A DNA stretch of 64,000 bases from Pinus tabuliformis (GCA_031772625.1 CM062808.1:477583655-477647654), one strand, 5' to 3'; positions 47,001-59,580 are shown, counted from the stretch's first letter. Notes: generated by a model from the sequence alone, not told the origin. Program-made: numbers and translations.

Positions 47001-48501
47001 GTCAAGGCTTTAGAATTGTGCACAGAAAGAAAAGCCCTATGATCTCTTTGAAGGTCAGTGCAACTAATGATTCACAGAAAGGAACATTTGACAAACTTGG
47101 AGAGACATTTGTTTTCACACAGTGTGGTGGAAAATATACGTAGTATCCCACTCATTCCACCACATCTCATGAACAACAAGTGATTCAGACCAACGAAGGT
47201 AGTCAGAAGGATAAAAACCAAGAAGATGATATTTTTCATATTTTCAGTGAAATTAAGAAGAAGAATGAGGGTTTAAAGTTGAGCACTTATACTCAAAATT
47301 GGAAATTCTTCTAGTTCTCAAGCCAGATTTCTTTCAGTGTTTGACTCTGAAAGGGTAAAATGCAGATGGCTTTCTTGCAAGCTCAGATTCCACAACCTAG
47401 AACTGCTACACATTACAAGAAGCAAGCTTCCTTTGAATTCAATGTTAAAGATGTACATCCAATTGACCAACTTGAGATGCACAAACAGACTGGCCAAATG
47501 ATTACTTCTACTTTAACTAGCATTGCCGTGAGTATGTCAAAGATGCAGGTTACCTTGGCTAATACGCAGTCAAAACTCAAGCTTGAGAAAGTTTGCTCAT
47601 TGGCAAAAGACATCAAGATCAAAGCTTTGGAAGATCTGGTGCTGAAGATGGGATATGATCCCTCTGATATAAAAGCTATAGAAGAAATTGTCAAGAAGAA
47701 AAATGCTGAGATTTCAGCATTAAGGAAGCAACTCAAATTTCTAGCTTCAGAAGACTCAAAGACTAAATAAATTGAAGAAACTAAGGCTGAGAAATCAGAC
47801 AGGATGAAACTCATTATGGAACAAAATCTGCAAAGAAAACAGATGGAGGAACAAATGGAAAAACTTGTCAAAGAGAAAGAGGAAGTTGTGAAAAAGGGCC
47901 AATATTCCAATGGATGTAGTTCCTCTTACAACAGTCTCTATAACTACAATTTTTGTCTCAGGCACACTAACAACCACAGGTACAATAGAAGGAGCTGAAT
48001 AGCTTGCTGAAGCTATTCAAAGCTTGTCTATTCAGACAAAGGAAATTAAGAAATTGTAGGATCAACTGAAGACACTACAACACCTGAAAGAAGTTGTAGA
48101 TAGCTCATACACAGTTGAATTGCAGATGGCAAGAGGTCAAATTGAGAGATTGCAGAAAGAAGTCAAAGACTCTTACCTCGGAAATACACTGGGTTTAGTG
48201 AAGGAAAATATATGGGGGGAAATTATTGAATCAATCAAAGATATTTGGCCTTATATCAGAATAATTTTTGACCAAAAAGATTTGTTGGAAAAAGCTCAAG
48301 AAGCTATTGAAAATATCTTAAATGAACTCGAGGACAAGCTAGAAACAACCACTGAAATAATCAAGTTTCTGAATTCTAAAGATAGCTATGAGCTTGAGGA
48401 ATTGGGTATTGTTGATAGGACAACAACAATACAGGAAGTGAAGAAAGTTATTACCAAGAAAAATCTCATTCTTTAGTATAAGGAAAAGTGCAGCAGTGTA
48501 A
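44070..48501 (+). repeat. Giant LTR of element H, first piece
   Basis: It starts TGTTGTCATCCTATTG, comparable with TGTTAGGGTCCTATAA of the solo copy (minus strand from 13713). The upstream noncoding part shares several blocks with that copy, such as CCAAATGCCACT and CAGTTTAATCTTAGCCAATGG. A CpG-rich stretch at about 44890-45120 and TATA-like tcttataaac/ttttataaaaac at about 45247-45274 lie ahead of the ORF. It ends at the target site of copia element G. Confidence 0.6.
45500..48476 (+). pseudogene. ORF inside the giant LTR, copy 2, main part (fossil)
   Basis: The blocks appear in the same order as in the solo LTR: DRDCKIQESLSEFDLFEIYC (45578-45830); YVDEAIIGFLSIFSAG (46070-46130); GDWYLYQ, YGC and PYKLPKYFPMRIFALEYIRQ (46480-46600); GPFICNTRAVGEEADRLL (about 46675-46730); a variable charged stretch (46860-47120); DVHPIDQLEMHKQ (47450-47490); a long lysine/glutamate coiled coil (47500-47900); and DIWPYIRIIFDQKDLLEKAQ with FLNSKDSYELEELGIVDRTT (48235-48430). 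The family is unknown. Element G interrupts it, and the C-terminal block resumes at 59943. A few breaks are present. Confidence 0.7.
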
Positions 48502-48506
48502 ATGTC

Positions 48507-48849
48507 TGTAGGTTTTAACCCCGTACAGAAATTACCTGCATACGAATTCTAAAACACAGAAAATAAACAATGCGAGAGCATAACACATAAAACACATATA
48601 CACAAAGCTTTTCCCTTGGATCCCAAAACTGGGACTACCAGCTTGATTTTTCATTATGTTCCTTTTAATGATACAATACATATTTATACATGCCGAAGCA
48701 TCCATTACCATGGATCAAAAACTATCGTGTCCAAAACCATGGACCGAAAACCATCGCGTCCAAAACCTTGTGCGAAAACCATGCACAAAACCGTAGGTAG
48801 GTCTGCCCGACCTAGTATAGTTATGGAAAGAATATAACACAACCCAACA
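48507..48849 (-). repeat. 3' LTR of copia element G
   Basis: It runs TGTAGG...CCCAACA on the plus strand, matching the right LTR base for base over most of its length. It includes a repeated phrase around catggaccgaaaaccatc. The adjoining ttctcccacttg is the purine tract on the minus strand. Confidence 0.9.
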
Positions 48850-48898
48850 TTCTCCCACTTGTTGTTTTCTTTCCACAGGGGGCCACAGGAGAGCTTAG

Positions 48899-50446
48899 TC
48901 ATTTATCTATCCTTGTAATGCCCATTGTTTCTCTACACCAAGAAAACTTCTCAGAGCTCACATATTTTGTTAATACATCTGCAATATTCTCCAAAGTGTC
49001 CACCTTTAACAACAACACCTTTTTGTCTTCTATCATAGCCCTCACAAAGTGATTCTCAACATCAATGTGCTTTGTCTTTGAATGATAAGCATGGTTCTTT
49101 GCCAAGAAAATTACACTTTGGCTGTCACAGTCTATCCTTATAGCTCCATGTACTAACCCCGTACTTGAACACAATCTCTACAACCAAACTGCTTCCTCGC
49201 TTGCATGAGTGGCTGCCATGTCTTTTGCCTCTGCAGTTGATAATGCCACTACAGATTATTTATTACTCATCCAGCTGACTGCACCTCCAAGTAGGTTAAA
49301 TATATACCCACTTGTAGATCTTCTATGATCAAGATCTCCAGCTCAGTCTGCATCAACAAAGCCATGGATATCCAAATCTCTGTCCAATCCTAGTCTTCCT
49401 TGGTAGCACAAACCATAATCACTAGTGCCACGCAAATACCTGAAAACCCGCTTCACTGTTGTCTAATGCTCCTTTCCCGATTTTGACATAAACCTGCTCA
49501 ATACTCCCACTACATGTGCAATGTCTGGTCTAGTACAGAACATTGCATACATTAGGCTACCAAATGCACTTGCATATGGAACATGGGACATGTCCTCTTA
49601 CTCTTCTTGTATCTTGGGACACTGTTCAACAAATAACTTTACACAAATAGGAATAGGAACCTTCACCACTTTACTATCCTGCATCTTAAACCTCTGCAGT
49701 ATTGTCTGGATATACTTCCTCTTGTTTAACCAGAGCTTCCTCTTTGCTCGATCTCTTTTAATTTCCATGCCAAAAATATAGTTTTCAGCACCAAGATATT
49801 TCATGTAACAATTGGGTCTTCAAATCCTCGATAATTTCTTTGTCATTTCCAACCAACAACATATCATCCACATACAAGATCAGATAAATAACACGGTCAC
49901 CAATTAATTTAAAATACACACAGTGATCTGCTTTGCTTCTAATGAAGCCAAGTCCCCGTATAAATGTATCAAATTTCTGATACCACATCCTTGGTGACTG
50001 TTTTAACCCATACAAAGACTTCTTTAACTTGTATACTAGTTATTTCTTACCCTTCACCCCAAAACCTTCAGGTTGCTTCATGTAGATCTCCTCTTCCAGA
50101 TCCCTGTGAAGAGATGCTATCTTTAGATCCATCTGTTCTACCTCAAAATCAAAAGCAGCAGCAAAAAGTAATCTAATAGAAGCTACATTGACAAAAAGAG
50201 AAAAATTATCACCAAATCAATTCGTAACACCTAGGAATAACCTTTTGCTACCAACCGAGCTTTGTATTTCTCCACCTTTCCTTCTACATTTTCCTTCTTC
50301 TTGAACACCCATTTGCTTCCAATGGGTTTCCTTCTAGCTAAAAACTCCACCAGATCCCAAGCCTCATTTTTGTGCAAAGATGCCATTTCATCAACCATGG
50401 CCTCTTTCCGGAGTTTTCCATCCTCTGAATCTACTGCTTCCTTCAC
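48899..50446 (-). pseudogene. Reverse transcriptase and RNase H of copia element G (fossil)
   Basis: The RT region opens with EAWDLVEFLARRKPIGSKWV and KYKARLVAKGYS (50231-50446). It continues with YGLKQSPRMWYQKFD and the catalytic YVDDMLLVGND (49785-50015), then FGMEIKRDRAKRKLWLNKRK and YIQTILQRFKM (49598-49804). RNase H closes it with IRIDCDSQSVIFLAKNHAYH and KHIDVENHFVRAMIEDKKV (48899-49174), the usual copia ending. Broken in a few places. Confidence 0.85.
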
Positions 50447-51998
50447 AGTTCTGGGATCATCATCAGTAATAGATAAAGCAAAATTTAAATAGAAAGTAGA
50501 TGGACTATATCTTTTTGGCTACCTTCTTTCTTGAACTGATCTTCTCACACCCAGAGTTTGTGGCTCTTCATCTTCTGATTCCTCCTTTGCTATAGAGTCC
50601 GATTCTTCCTCCTTTAGCTCAAACTCTATCTTCTTAGGTTCCTTTGGTTGGACTTCATGTTTAACAACATCTTTCATCTCTCTGAACACCACATCTCAGC
50701 TGTACACAACATTTCTTGTTATTGGGTTCCAAAGCTTATAACCCTTTAAACCATCCTTATACTCAATAAAGATGCACTTTTCAGATTTACTATCTAACTT
50801 GGTTCTTTTCTCCTTTGGAACATGTACATATGCATCACATCCAAATACCCTCAGATGTGAAAGAGAGGGTTTCTTACCAGTCCATACCTCTTGTGGAGTC
50901 TTATCCTCCAACACTGATGAAGGTGATCTGTTGACCAGGTAACATGCTGTCTCCACCGCCTCTGCCCAGAATTCCTGTCCTAACCCGGCACCACTGAGCA
51001 TGCTTCTTGCCCTTTCCATCAACATCTTGTTCATTCTTTTTGCAACTCCATTTTTCTCAAGTGTGTATGGAGTAGTCTTCTGCCGTACTATACCACACTT
51101 CTCACAAAATTCTTCAAATTCCTTGTTGCAAAACTCTCCACCATTATTTGACCTCAACACCTTTATGTTCTTCTCTGTCTGGTTTTCCACTAGAGCCCTA
51201 AATTTTTAAAACTTGTCAAAAGACTTCAGATTTCTTCTTAAGGAAATATATCCATGTATTCCTTGAGAAGTCATCTATAAATGATACATAGTACATAGAC
51301 TTACCCAGTGATGGAACCTTCACAGGTCCAAACACATCAATGTGCACAAGCTCTAATATCTGTTTCGCCCTCTTACCACTAGAGGGGAATCTCACCTGAT
51401 TCTGCTTCCCATATACACAATTTTCATAGAAATCAAAATCCAGAGAGCTATTACTCATACCTTCTACCATACCTTTACCATGGAGTATTCAAAGGCCCTT
51501 CTCTCCAATATGTCCAAGCCTTTGATGCCGCAGCATGGCCTTCTCTCCAGAGACCACTAGATTTTCTGCTCCACTTTCAGGAACCACAAAACTGTTGCAC
51601 CCATCAACAACAGTGCTACCTTGCAGCTCGTACAAAGTTCTAATCCGAACTCCCCGCATCAATAACAGTTCTCCTCGAACCATCTTGCAGGTATCCTTCT
51701 CGAACACTGTTTTTACACCTGCATCTTCCAGCTTGCTTACAAAAATCAAATTTCTGGCCAATGTAGGAATATGCAGAACACCTGAAAGTGTTCTAACCCT
51801 TCCCCCTTGCAACTTCAACTTTACTTTTCTGTGACCAACGATTCTAGCCTTCCTGTCATCCCCCAAGAAGACATCACCACCATCATATTTCTCATGCTCG
51901 CAGAACCACTTTCTATGGGGAGTGAAGTGAAAGGATGCACCCGAGTCAATCAACCATGCCTCATGATCTACATGTGTACTTGAAGAAGCCAAGTACAC
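50447..51998 (-). pseudogene. Protease and integrase of copia element G (fossil)
   Basis: The protease core LIDSGASFHFTPHRKWF (about 51900-51960) is followed by the GAG-pre-integrase segment with LRHQRLGHIGEKGL (51489-51530). Integrase shows HIDVFGPVKVPSLGKSMYYV and FIDDFSRNTWIYFLKKKSE (51216-51380), then LRSNNGGEFCNKEFEEFCEK, YTLEKNGVAKRMNKMLMERA and VETACYLVNRSPSSVLEDKT (50880-51160). The linker toward RT is acidic. All are standard copia motifs. A few breaks are present. Confidence 0.85.
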
Positions 51999-52735
51999 AT
52001 CCCCACCTTCATCTGAGGTAGTTTTCGCCTCTGCAGAAGGAGCATCATGAGATCACTTTCCTTTGTGAGGAGCTTTAGAATTACAATCCCTTTTGCAGTG
52101 CCCTCCTTTCCGCATTTCTAGCACACTACCTTTACAGGTTTTCCTGGAGATTTAGATCTCCCACTCGATGACTTATTTTTGTTTCTATTCTGGGACCGTC
52201 ATCGTACAGACAAGGCATCACCATTCTGGCTCTCCATATTTTTCTGTCTCATCTCCTTGGTCAGCAAGGATGAGACTATTTCATCAAACTGCAAGGCAGT
52301 TGCATTGCTACCTATTGCAATAACCAGACTATCCCGTGAATCTGGTAGAGAACACAACAAACTGATGCACTTATCTGCATTTGAAATTTTAATATCAATA
52401 GATAATAACTGACTTACCACAGTATTAAATGAGTTCAGATGCTCTGTCACCGAGTCCCCATATTTCATCCTCAGGTTATACAACTTTTTCCGTAGGAAAA
52501 ATTGATTGACCAGAGACTTAGATTGGTACAAAGTCCCTAATTTGTCCCACAAATCCTTAGCTGTAGCTTCCCCTGATACATTCAGTAATATTGAATATGA
52601 GACACACAATTGTATTGTGCTCTTTGACTTTCGATCCAACTTCTTCCATTCTTCATCGGACACCCCCGTTGGTTTAGTACCCGGATCTACCACGATCCAC
52701 TGATCTTTATCCACCAACAGATCCTCCATCTTGAG
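51999..52735 (-). pseudogene. gag of copia element G (fossil)
   Basis: The minus strand starts MEDLLVDKDQWIVVDPGTKP and holds the UBN2-type copia gag domain (AKDLWDKLGTLYQSKSLVNQ, FFLRKKLYNLRMKYGDSV, FDEIVSSLLTKEMRQKNME). Near 52060-52140 a CCHC knuckle-like region with a lysine-rich surround precedes the protease. The first 176 codons are open. Element D lies just upstream of the start. Confidence 0.85.
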
Positions 52736-52790
52736 TTTCCAAAACTAAAAACTCTGACCATTAAATTTCTCGATCTCTATCTTTCCACTG

Positions 52791-53485
52791 TGTTGTAACA
52801 TGTATTTTTTGTTGCCTTTAATATTCATGTTTCATCCAAAAATCACTTGAAAATATCTTTAAAAAGATAAGGCAAGAGGGAGATGTAATAAATTTCATAT
52901 TGGAATCAAAACACAAAAGAAACAAGTGTAAAAGAATTGGCCCATGTGATCAAGTTAAATCATATTATAAATGGTTTATGGAGGCATAACCAAAATATAT
53001 ATATATATGTATGTATGTATGTTAGCGATGCGATTAAATCGCAATCGCAAAAATGCAGCGGGCAGTTATATTATTACCATAGGAATCACTGATCGCTGAT
53101 TGCGATAAAGGCGTATCTTGAAAACTGTGCAAAGGATTTGGAAAAGGCAGAAAAAGGTATGGTTACGCATTTTTATATGTATTTCTATTATAAAGGATTA
53201 TAATAGAAATAAGTGTTGAACAAGCCGGACCCGAAACACATATATATTATGTTTTAAAGTTTTGGCGGGTCCGCAGTATAATAGAGCACCTTATATATAT
53301 AGGTTGAGTTCCGCCGATTGCGATATGCGATAGGCTGGACCCGATGTTACATATGTATTATGTTTAATTCTTCCAGCGCATCCATCCTATCATGGATTGT
53401 AAAGGTTTATATTAATATAACAATTCAAAGAGTCGATTGCAATAAGCGATGCTAAAGTCGAACCTGAAACATAAACACACACACA

Positions 53486-53542
<57 letters not shown>

Positions 53543-54987
53543 TGTAAAGTCCCGGCGGGTCCGCCACACCACATGGCTATAGATGTTGGTTCCGCCGATA
53601 GCGATTGCGATGGCCGGACCCAAAAGCATATATATTGTGCTTTATAATTCTGGCGGGTCCGTAAAGCGCGAAATGCATATGCAATTAGTTCATTCGTTGA
53701 TTGCGATATACGATGGGATGTCGAACCCGATATTGTTATATATCACATTTTATAACTCCGGCAGGTCCGCAGTCATGTAGTTTGTAAAGGATTGGGTTAA
53801 TACACCACTGGAAAGGGCCGATTGCGATTTGCGATGGGAAGTCAATGGAGCGCTGAAAAGACGAAATCCATGGGTTTATGTAACAGATTTAATTCTTTTT
53901 GAGTTCCGCGATAAACCAAAGGTTTGTGTTAATTTCGTTGTATAAAGGGAAAATTAGATTAGAGCCGAATCCAAAGAAGAAGGCAATTAGTGCGGTTTCC
54001 TTTGTATTTTGGCCAATCAAAATGCCCGATACATACATAAGCCCAGATTTACGCACAAATAACACAGTTTATCACGACTAAAATGGATTAATCATTATTT
54101 AGGCATATACAAAGGAACTCGATAGCAGATTAATAGAGCAAGCCAACAGTTATCATCCTCTTCTAAATTCAGTTATGTTTATGTTATTTCATGTTCTTTG
54201 AGGTGTCATTTACCCTCTGTAAAATCCTGTAATAGTTTTTAATTCAGATAGCTAGAGAAACAATTTAGTAGTTTAACAGTTTCAGAGATCAGAAACTGTT
54301 TCACAAATGTATAAAAGGAGGAAAATTTACAAAGAAGGGGTTGTTTGAATTTTGGAGAACCAGGAGACAAGGCCATTGTATTCATGATAAAATTGTTGAT
54401 TAATGAAGAATCAGAAGTTTCCATGCATTTGTTAGGTATGATTTTGTGACTTCTCTGTTATGTGCCATCTTATGTTTTCTTCCTTTAAGTATGGTAATGA
54501 AGCTGCAGGTCTTTATTTGCTTAGGTAGATAAAGTTAAAGTTCCTTAAAAGAGCGCTCCTGTACTTGATATTTTCACCCTTCTTTCTAAGTTACAGATAG
54601 TAGTTTCTGTGCAAGGAAACATATTATCTTTAACTTCTTCAAGAGTCATAGATAGTAGGTTCTGTATTAAACAACATATTGTCCATGATTCAGTTCTCAC
54701 CTTCATAATTCTTCTAAGTTACAGATAGTAGTTTCTGCGTAAGGCAACATACTATTTTTAACTTCTTCAAGCTTTTCTTCATTTGTCATTCATATTTAGC
54801 TAATCAAATGGCATTCTGATATTTCCTTGTCGCCTAAGTATTGAGAGTAAAAAACCAAGTCTCCAGGTCCTTCATTCGAGAACACAATATATATCTAAGT
54901 GACAAATAAGTGACAGTAAATAATATTTATTAATGTCTTAAGCACAATTTCTCTACAACCAGGAAATTGGTTTCTTAAGGTACAACA
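52791..54987 (+). repeat. 5' LTR of element D
   Basis: It runs TGTTGTAACATG to GGTACAACA, with TGTTGTA/TACAACA as inverted ends. The stretch 53022-53850 is an array of about six diverged units with gattgcgatatgcgat, many able to form GGACCCG/CGGGTCC hairpins. A long CA microsatellite (53475-53538) occurs only in this LTR. The stretch 54587-54775 has three repeats around agttacagatagtagtttctg. A TATA-like gtataaaagg lies at about 54309-54318. Confidence 0.9.
53475..53538. repeat. CA-dinucleotide microsatellite in element D's 5' LTR
   Basis: About 30 CA repeats, nearly uninterrupted. The other LTR has only an (at)n run at the equivalent place (about 57987-58010), so the array grew after insertion. 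Confidence 0.95.
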
Positions 54988-54992
54988 TTAAT

Positions 54993-55010
54993 TGGCGCCA
55001 TTGCCGGGGA
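54993..55010 (+). other. Primer-binding site of element D (Asp-tRNA type)
   Basis: TGGCGCCATTGCCGGGGA, five bases after the LTR. This is the form used by Athila and many Tat elements. Confidence 0.85.
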
Positions 55011-55248
55011 GAGAAGACAAGAACATTTTTCCCTGGGTTTTCAATATTTTCCTCTGGTTGTTCAGTGAGGAGGGAATGTTTGGCTATTTTGAATAAAAGC
55101 AATTGAATAAGAGCACTTTTCCTTGGGTTTATTAAGTTTGAAGCTGATTCTTGAGAATGACAAGTTTCAGCAGTTGGTTGTACATTCACACCTATGATTT
55201 TCACTTATAACATTGATTGGAGACTCTACTGCACTTTAAAGTTTTGTT

Positions 55249-56045
55249 TTGTCGGTTTTAATGGCTATCCCTGCATTCTTAGTCCATAAATTTGTTCCAT
55301 TTGATTTTACTGGGATCACTGGCTATCCTCATGATATGCCTGCATTTTCTGCATGGAATGAGTATCTTCCAAAATTCAGTAGAAAGGAATATGAAGATCC
55401 AGCTCAGCACCTCCAAGAGTTTCATGAATGCATGGAGCAGCAGGGCATTATTCATGAAGATGTGAAGATGAAGTTGTTTTTGTTTTCTTTGGACCTAAAA
55501 GCTAGGGTTTGGTTTATGTCTCTGCCTTTTGCAAGCATTTCATCTTTGAAATATTTCCATTCAGTATTCAATTCTTCTTGTAGAATTTATTATCCACACA
55601 AGTTTCTTTTTGAAGGTTGTTGTGAATATTATCATGCTAAAGAAACTTTGAAGGCTCAAGATCATCTTGTTGATGAAACTAATGATTTTGTTGATAATAT
55701 ATCAAGCATTCAAAGAGGTTATAGCCAGATTAATTATGCGCAGGTCTCTCAAAAAAAAAACTATCATTTTCTCAAACATTGGAGGATATGTGTAATATAA
55801 TTAAAACTTTGTCAGATAGGTTGAATACGTTAGAGTTAGAAAAAAAGAATTCTCAGAGACCTACGTTATATGTAGTAGATGGAGATGAACTTGGTATCGA
55901 AGGAGAAGAGTATGAACATAATGAAACAGATGCCATTCATGACGAAAATAAAATTGATGAATATTGGGAGCAATTCTCTGATTTTATGCAGACTGAACTA
56001 CATAAGAAATATGACTTGAGATTGAGGAAAAGATCAAGAAGTTAA
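55249..56045 (+). pseudogene. gag of element D (fossil)
   Basis: A Retrotrans_gag-like domain: LPKFSRKEYEDPAQHLQEFH, ECMEQQGIIHEDVKMKLFLF, SLDLKARVWFMSLPFASISS and LKYFHSVFN. An acidic linker and a C-terminal segment, DFMQTELHKKYDLRLRKRSR (about 55975-56040), follow. The product would be a capsid-like protein. No zinc knuckle or protease follows. A small number of breaks. Confidence 0.8.
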
Positions 56046-57332
56046 GAAAATAAAAGTGAGTAGCAAGTTTCAACTTCCTCACTAAAGGTGACTCCACAAG
56101 AATCTCAGCCTGCAAAACAAGTGAATAAAGGAAATCAAGAGAGTATTCAGATGGAGGAAAATTCAAACATGCATCAATAATTTCTGCTCAATAGTCGAGA
56201 AGAGGAAGAAATAATTAAGTTGCAGGACGAAGCTCTACAAGTTCATCAGTTAGGTGTTGAACATATGGGGAGAAACCAACAAGTCGGATATGTTGGACAA
56301 CAATATCTTGAGCCATTTATCATAGCAGAAGAGGCTATCTTATATAAAAAGAAAGTTGATAAAGAGATTGTATATCATTGCATTGAAGAACATAATGAGG
56401 CCCATGGATTAGAGGTAAAAAATCTATTTGAAATTGATCATATGTCATATAGTGATGTGAAAAAATTTCTTTTTCTTCCTGAAGTTAGAATTACAAATTA
56501 TTTTCAATCAAAGCTTAGAGATGAAAAGTGGAGACATGAAAGTGACATAGATCATTTTCTTAAAGATGTTGTTGATTGTTTTGTTGAACATATTATCCCA
56601 ACAGAAGGTTTAATCGAGCAGAAACCTTCATACATAGAAAATTTCTTTTTTGGAGTTAATCAAGAACATATTTTTTATTATACTTTTGAAGATCCTGTGT
56701 CAAATTACATGGAAGAATTTATCAGCAGTCTACACATATCATTTTGTGGATATACTCCTAATTTTTGTTGTGCGCTGCTTTTATGCATAATTTATTTTTT
56801 GTTGAGGATGAATTGAATTTTCAAGATTCACTGGCAAAATGGTTCTAGATTGAGCACCCAAATGCTAACCTAGTACCATTGGAAGATTGACTTCACTTGA
56901 TGGAGATCAATCATGTACATATGTATGAACTTGTACATAAATAAGCTTAGGTGTTGAGCATTTGGTTTCTAGTTGCAGTTCTTCAGTTTAATCATTAGTT
57001 GATGAATAAGGGTGACTTTCCCAGTTGGAAATTGGTTTGCAGAGGTGTCATACTTCAAGATTGTTAGGTTTCAGTTGTCAAATTTCAGGGTTTTCATAGT
57101 TTTGGACTTCATGCCCAACTAAGGCTATTGATCTACGATTCTCAATATTTTTCTATCAAAGCGCAAACATCTTATCATTGCAGATATTGGTGTGGGTTCG
57201 CTGTACAAATTTTCACACAGTTAAGCTTGGCAAAGCTATATATGATTCCATTCCCAATGAATAAGGCTCTAATCTACGGTTCTTAGTGCTTCATTGGCAA
57301 AAGCACTATCCCTAGGTGGAGCTGGAGCCAGA
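56046..57332 (+). other. Downstream part of element D, ORF of unknown nature
   Basis: The stretch 56220-56816 is open for 198 codons, with an acidic, aromatic-rich sequence (for example YHCIEEHNEAHGLEVKNLFE and FLKDVVDCFVEHIIP) and a hydrophobic end. I do not recognise it. It is not protease, RT or integrase. The remainder to the LTR is noncoding, and the bases just before the LTR (ggtggagctggagccaga) are the likely purine tract. Confidence 0.5.
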
Positions 57333-59459
57333 TGTTGTAACATGCATTTTTTGTTGCCTTTAATATTCATATTTCATTCAAAAATCACTTGAAAATATCT
57401 TTAAAAAGATACCAGGGAGATGTAATAAATTGCATATCAGAATCAAAACGCAAAAGAAACAAGTGTAAAATAATTGGCCCACGTGATCAAGTTAAATCAT
57501 ATTATAAATGGTTTATGGAGCCATAACCAAAATATATATATATATATGTTAGCGATGCGATTAAATCACAATCACAAAGATGCGGCGGGCAGTTATATTA
57601 TTACCACAGGAATCACCGATCACTGATTGTGATAAAGGGGTATCTTGAAAACTATGCAAAGGCTTTGGAAAAGGAGGAAAAATGTATTGTTACGCATTTT
57701 TATATGTATTTCTATTATAAAGGATTATAATAGAAATAAGCGTTGAACAGGCCGGACCCAAACACATATATATTATGTTTTAAAGTTTCGGCGGGTCCGC
57801 AGTATAACAGAGCGCCTTATATATATAGGTTGAGTTCCGTCGATTGCAATATGCGATAGGCCAGACCCGATGTTACATATGTATTATGTTTAATTCTTCC
57901 GGCGCATCCATCCTATCATGGATTGTAAAGGTTTATATTAATATAACAATTGAAAGCGTCGATTGCAATAAGCGATGGTAAAGCCGGACCTGAAACATAT
58001 ATATATTATATTGTAAAGTCCTGGTGGGTCTACCACACCGCAGGGCTATAGATGTTGGTTCCGCCGATAGCGATTGCGATGGCTGGACTCAAAAGCATAT
58101 ATATCGTGCTTTATAATTCTGGCAGGTCTGTAAAGCGCCAAATGCATATGTGATTAGTTCATTCGCCGATTGCGATATGCGATGGGATTTCAGACCCGAT
58201 ATTGTTATATATCACATTTTATAACTTCGGCGGGTCCGTAGTCATGTAGTTTGTAAAGGATTGGGTTAATACACCACTGGAAAGGGCCGATTGTGATTTG
58301 CGATGGGAAGTCAACGAGCGCTGAAAAGGTGGAACCGATGGGTTTATGCAATAGATTTAATTCTTTTTGAGTTCCACGTTAAACCAAAGGTTTGCGTTAA
58401 TTTCGTTGTATAAAGGGAAAATCAGTATTAGAGCTGAATCCGAAGAAGAAGGCAATTGGTGCGGTTTCCTTTGTATTTTGGCCAATCAAAATGCCCGATA
58501 CATACATAAGCCCAGATTTATGCACGGCTAACACAATTTATCACGACTAAAATGGATTAATCATTATTTAGGCATATACAGAGGAACTTGACAATGGATT
58601 AACAGAGCAAGCCAAAAGTTATCATCCTCTTCTAAATTCAGTTATGTTTATGTTATTTCATGTTCTTTGAGGTGTCTTTTACCCTCTATAAAATCCTGTA
58701 ATAGTTTTTATTTCAGATAGTTATGGAAACAATTTAGTAGTTTGACAGTTTCAGAGATCAGCAACTATTTCACAAATGTATAAAAGGAGGAAAATTTACA
58801 AAGAAGGGGTTGTTCGAATTTTGGAGAACCGGGAGACAAGGCCATTGTATTCATGATATAATTGTTGATTAATGAAGAATCAAAAGTTTCCATGCATTTG
58901 TTGGGTATGATTTTGTGAATTCTCTATTATGTGCCATCTTATGTTTTCTTCCTTCAAGTATGGTAATGAAGCTGCATGTCTTTATTTGCTTAGGTAGATA
59001 AAGTTAAAGTTCCTTAAAAGAGCGCTCATGTACTTGAGATTTTCACCCTTCTTTCTAAGTTACAGATAGTAGTTTTTGTGAAAGGCAACATATTATCTTT
59101 AACTTCTTCAAGAGTCATAGGTAGTAGGTTATGTATTAAACAACATATTGTCCATGATTTAGTTCTCACCTTCATAATTCTTCTAAGTTTCAGATAGTAG
59201 TTTCTGCGTAAGGCAGCATACTATTTTTAACTTCTTCAAGCTTTTCTTCACTGATCATTCATATTCAGCTAATCAAATGGCATTTTGATATTTCCTTGTC
59301 ACCTAAGTATTGAGAGTAAAAAAAAACCAAGTCTCCAGGTCCTTCATTTCAAAACACAATATATATTTAAGTAACAAACAAGTGATAGTAAATAATATTT
59401 ATTAATGTCTTAAGCACACTTTCTCTACAGCCAGGAAATTGGTTTCTTAAGGTACAACA
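57333..59459 (+). repeat. 3' LTR of element D
   Basis: It has the same ends and the same internal arrays as the left LTR (hairpin units at about 57745-58245, the agttacagatagtag repeats at about 59055-59240), without the CA microsatellite. It is followed by the duplication cactg. Confidence 0.9.
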
Positions 59460-59580
59460 CACTGCTCGCCATCTTCTTTCACCACTAGAATCGATCTCTC
59501 AGATCTCCCACTGAATAGGGTCTACCACAGGCCTGAGCGAAACCCCTTAGCAGCAAAGACGTCCCCTTGAAGCCAAAATA

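Larger units (their letters stand above)
52791..59459 (+). mobile_element. Element D: gag-only Tat/Athila-type LTR element
   Basis: LTRs of 2,197 and 2,127 bp flank a 2.35-kb internal region with an Asp-type primer-binding site and a gag but no protease, RT or integrase. An exact duplication cactg borders it (52786-52790, 59460-59464). Its gag ends with DFMQTELHKKYDLRLRKRSR, closely echoing EFLIVELNKRYDIRPKPGP in element H. This points to a non-autonomous relative of the same lineage that would use another element's enzymes. The LTRs are very similar, which makes it the youngest layer of this nest. Confidence 0.85.

Noticed and set aside
47413-47910. Minus-strand Ser/Phe-rich frame of 165 codons
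   Set aside because: A shadow of the coiled-coil part of the LTR-borne ORF on the plus strand.
53390-53629. Minus-strand reading frame rich in alternating Cys-Val
   Set aside because: It is the translation of the CA microsatellite.
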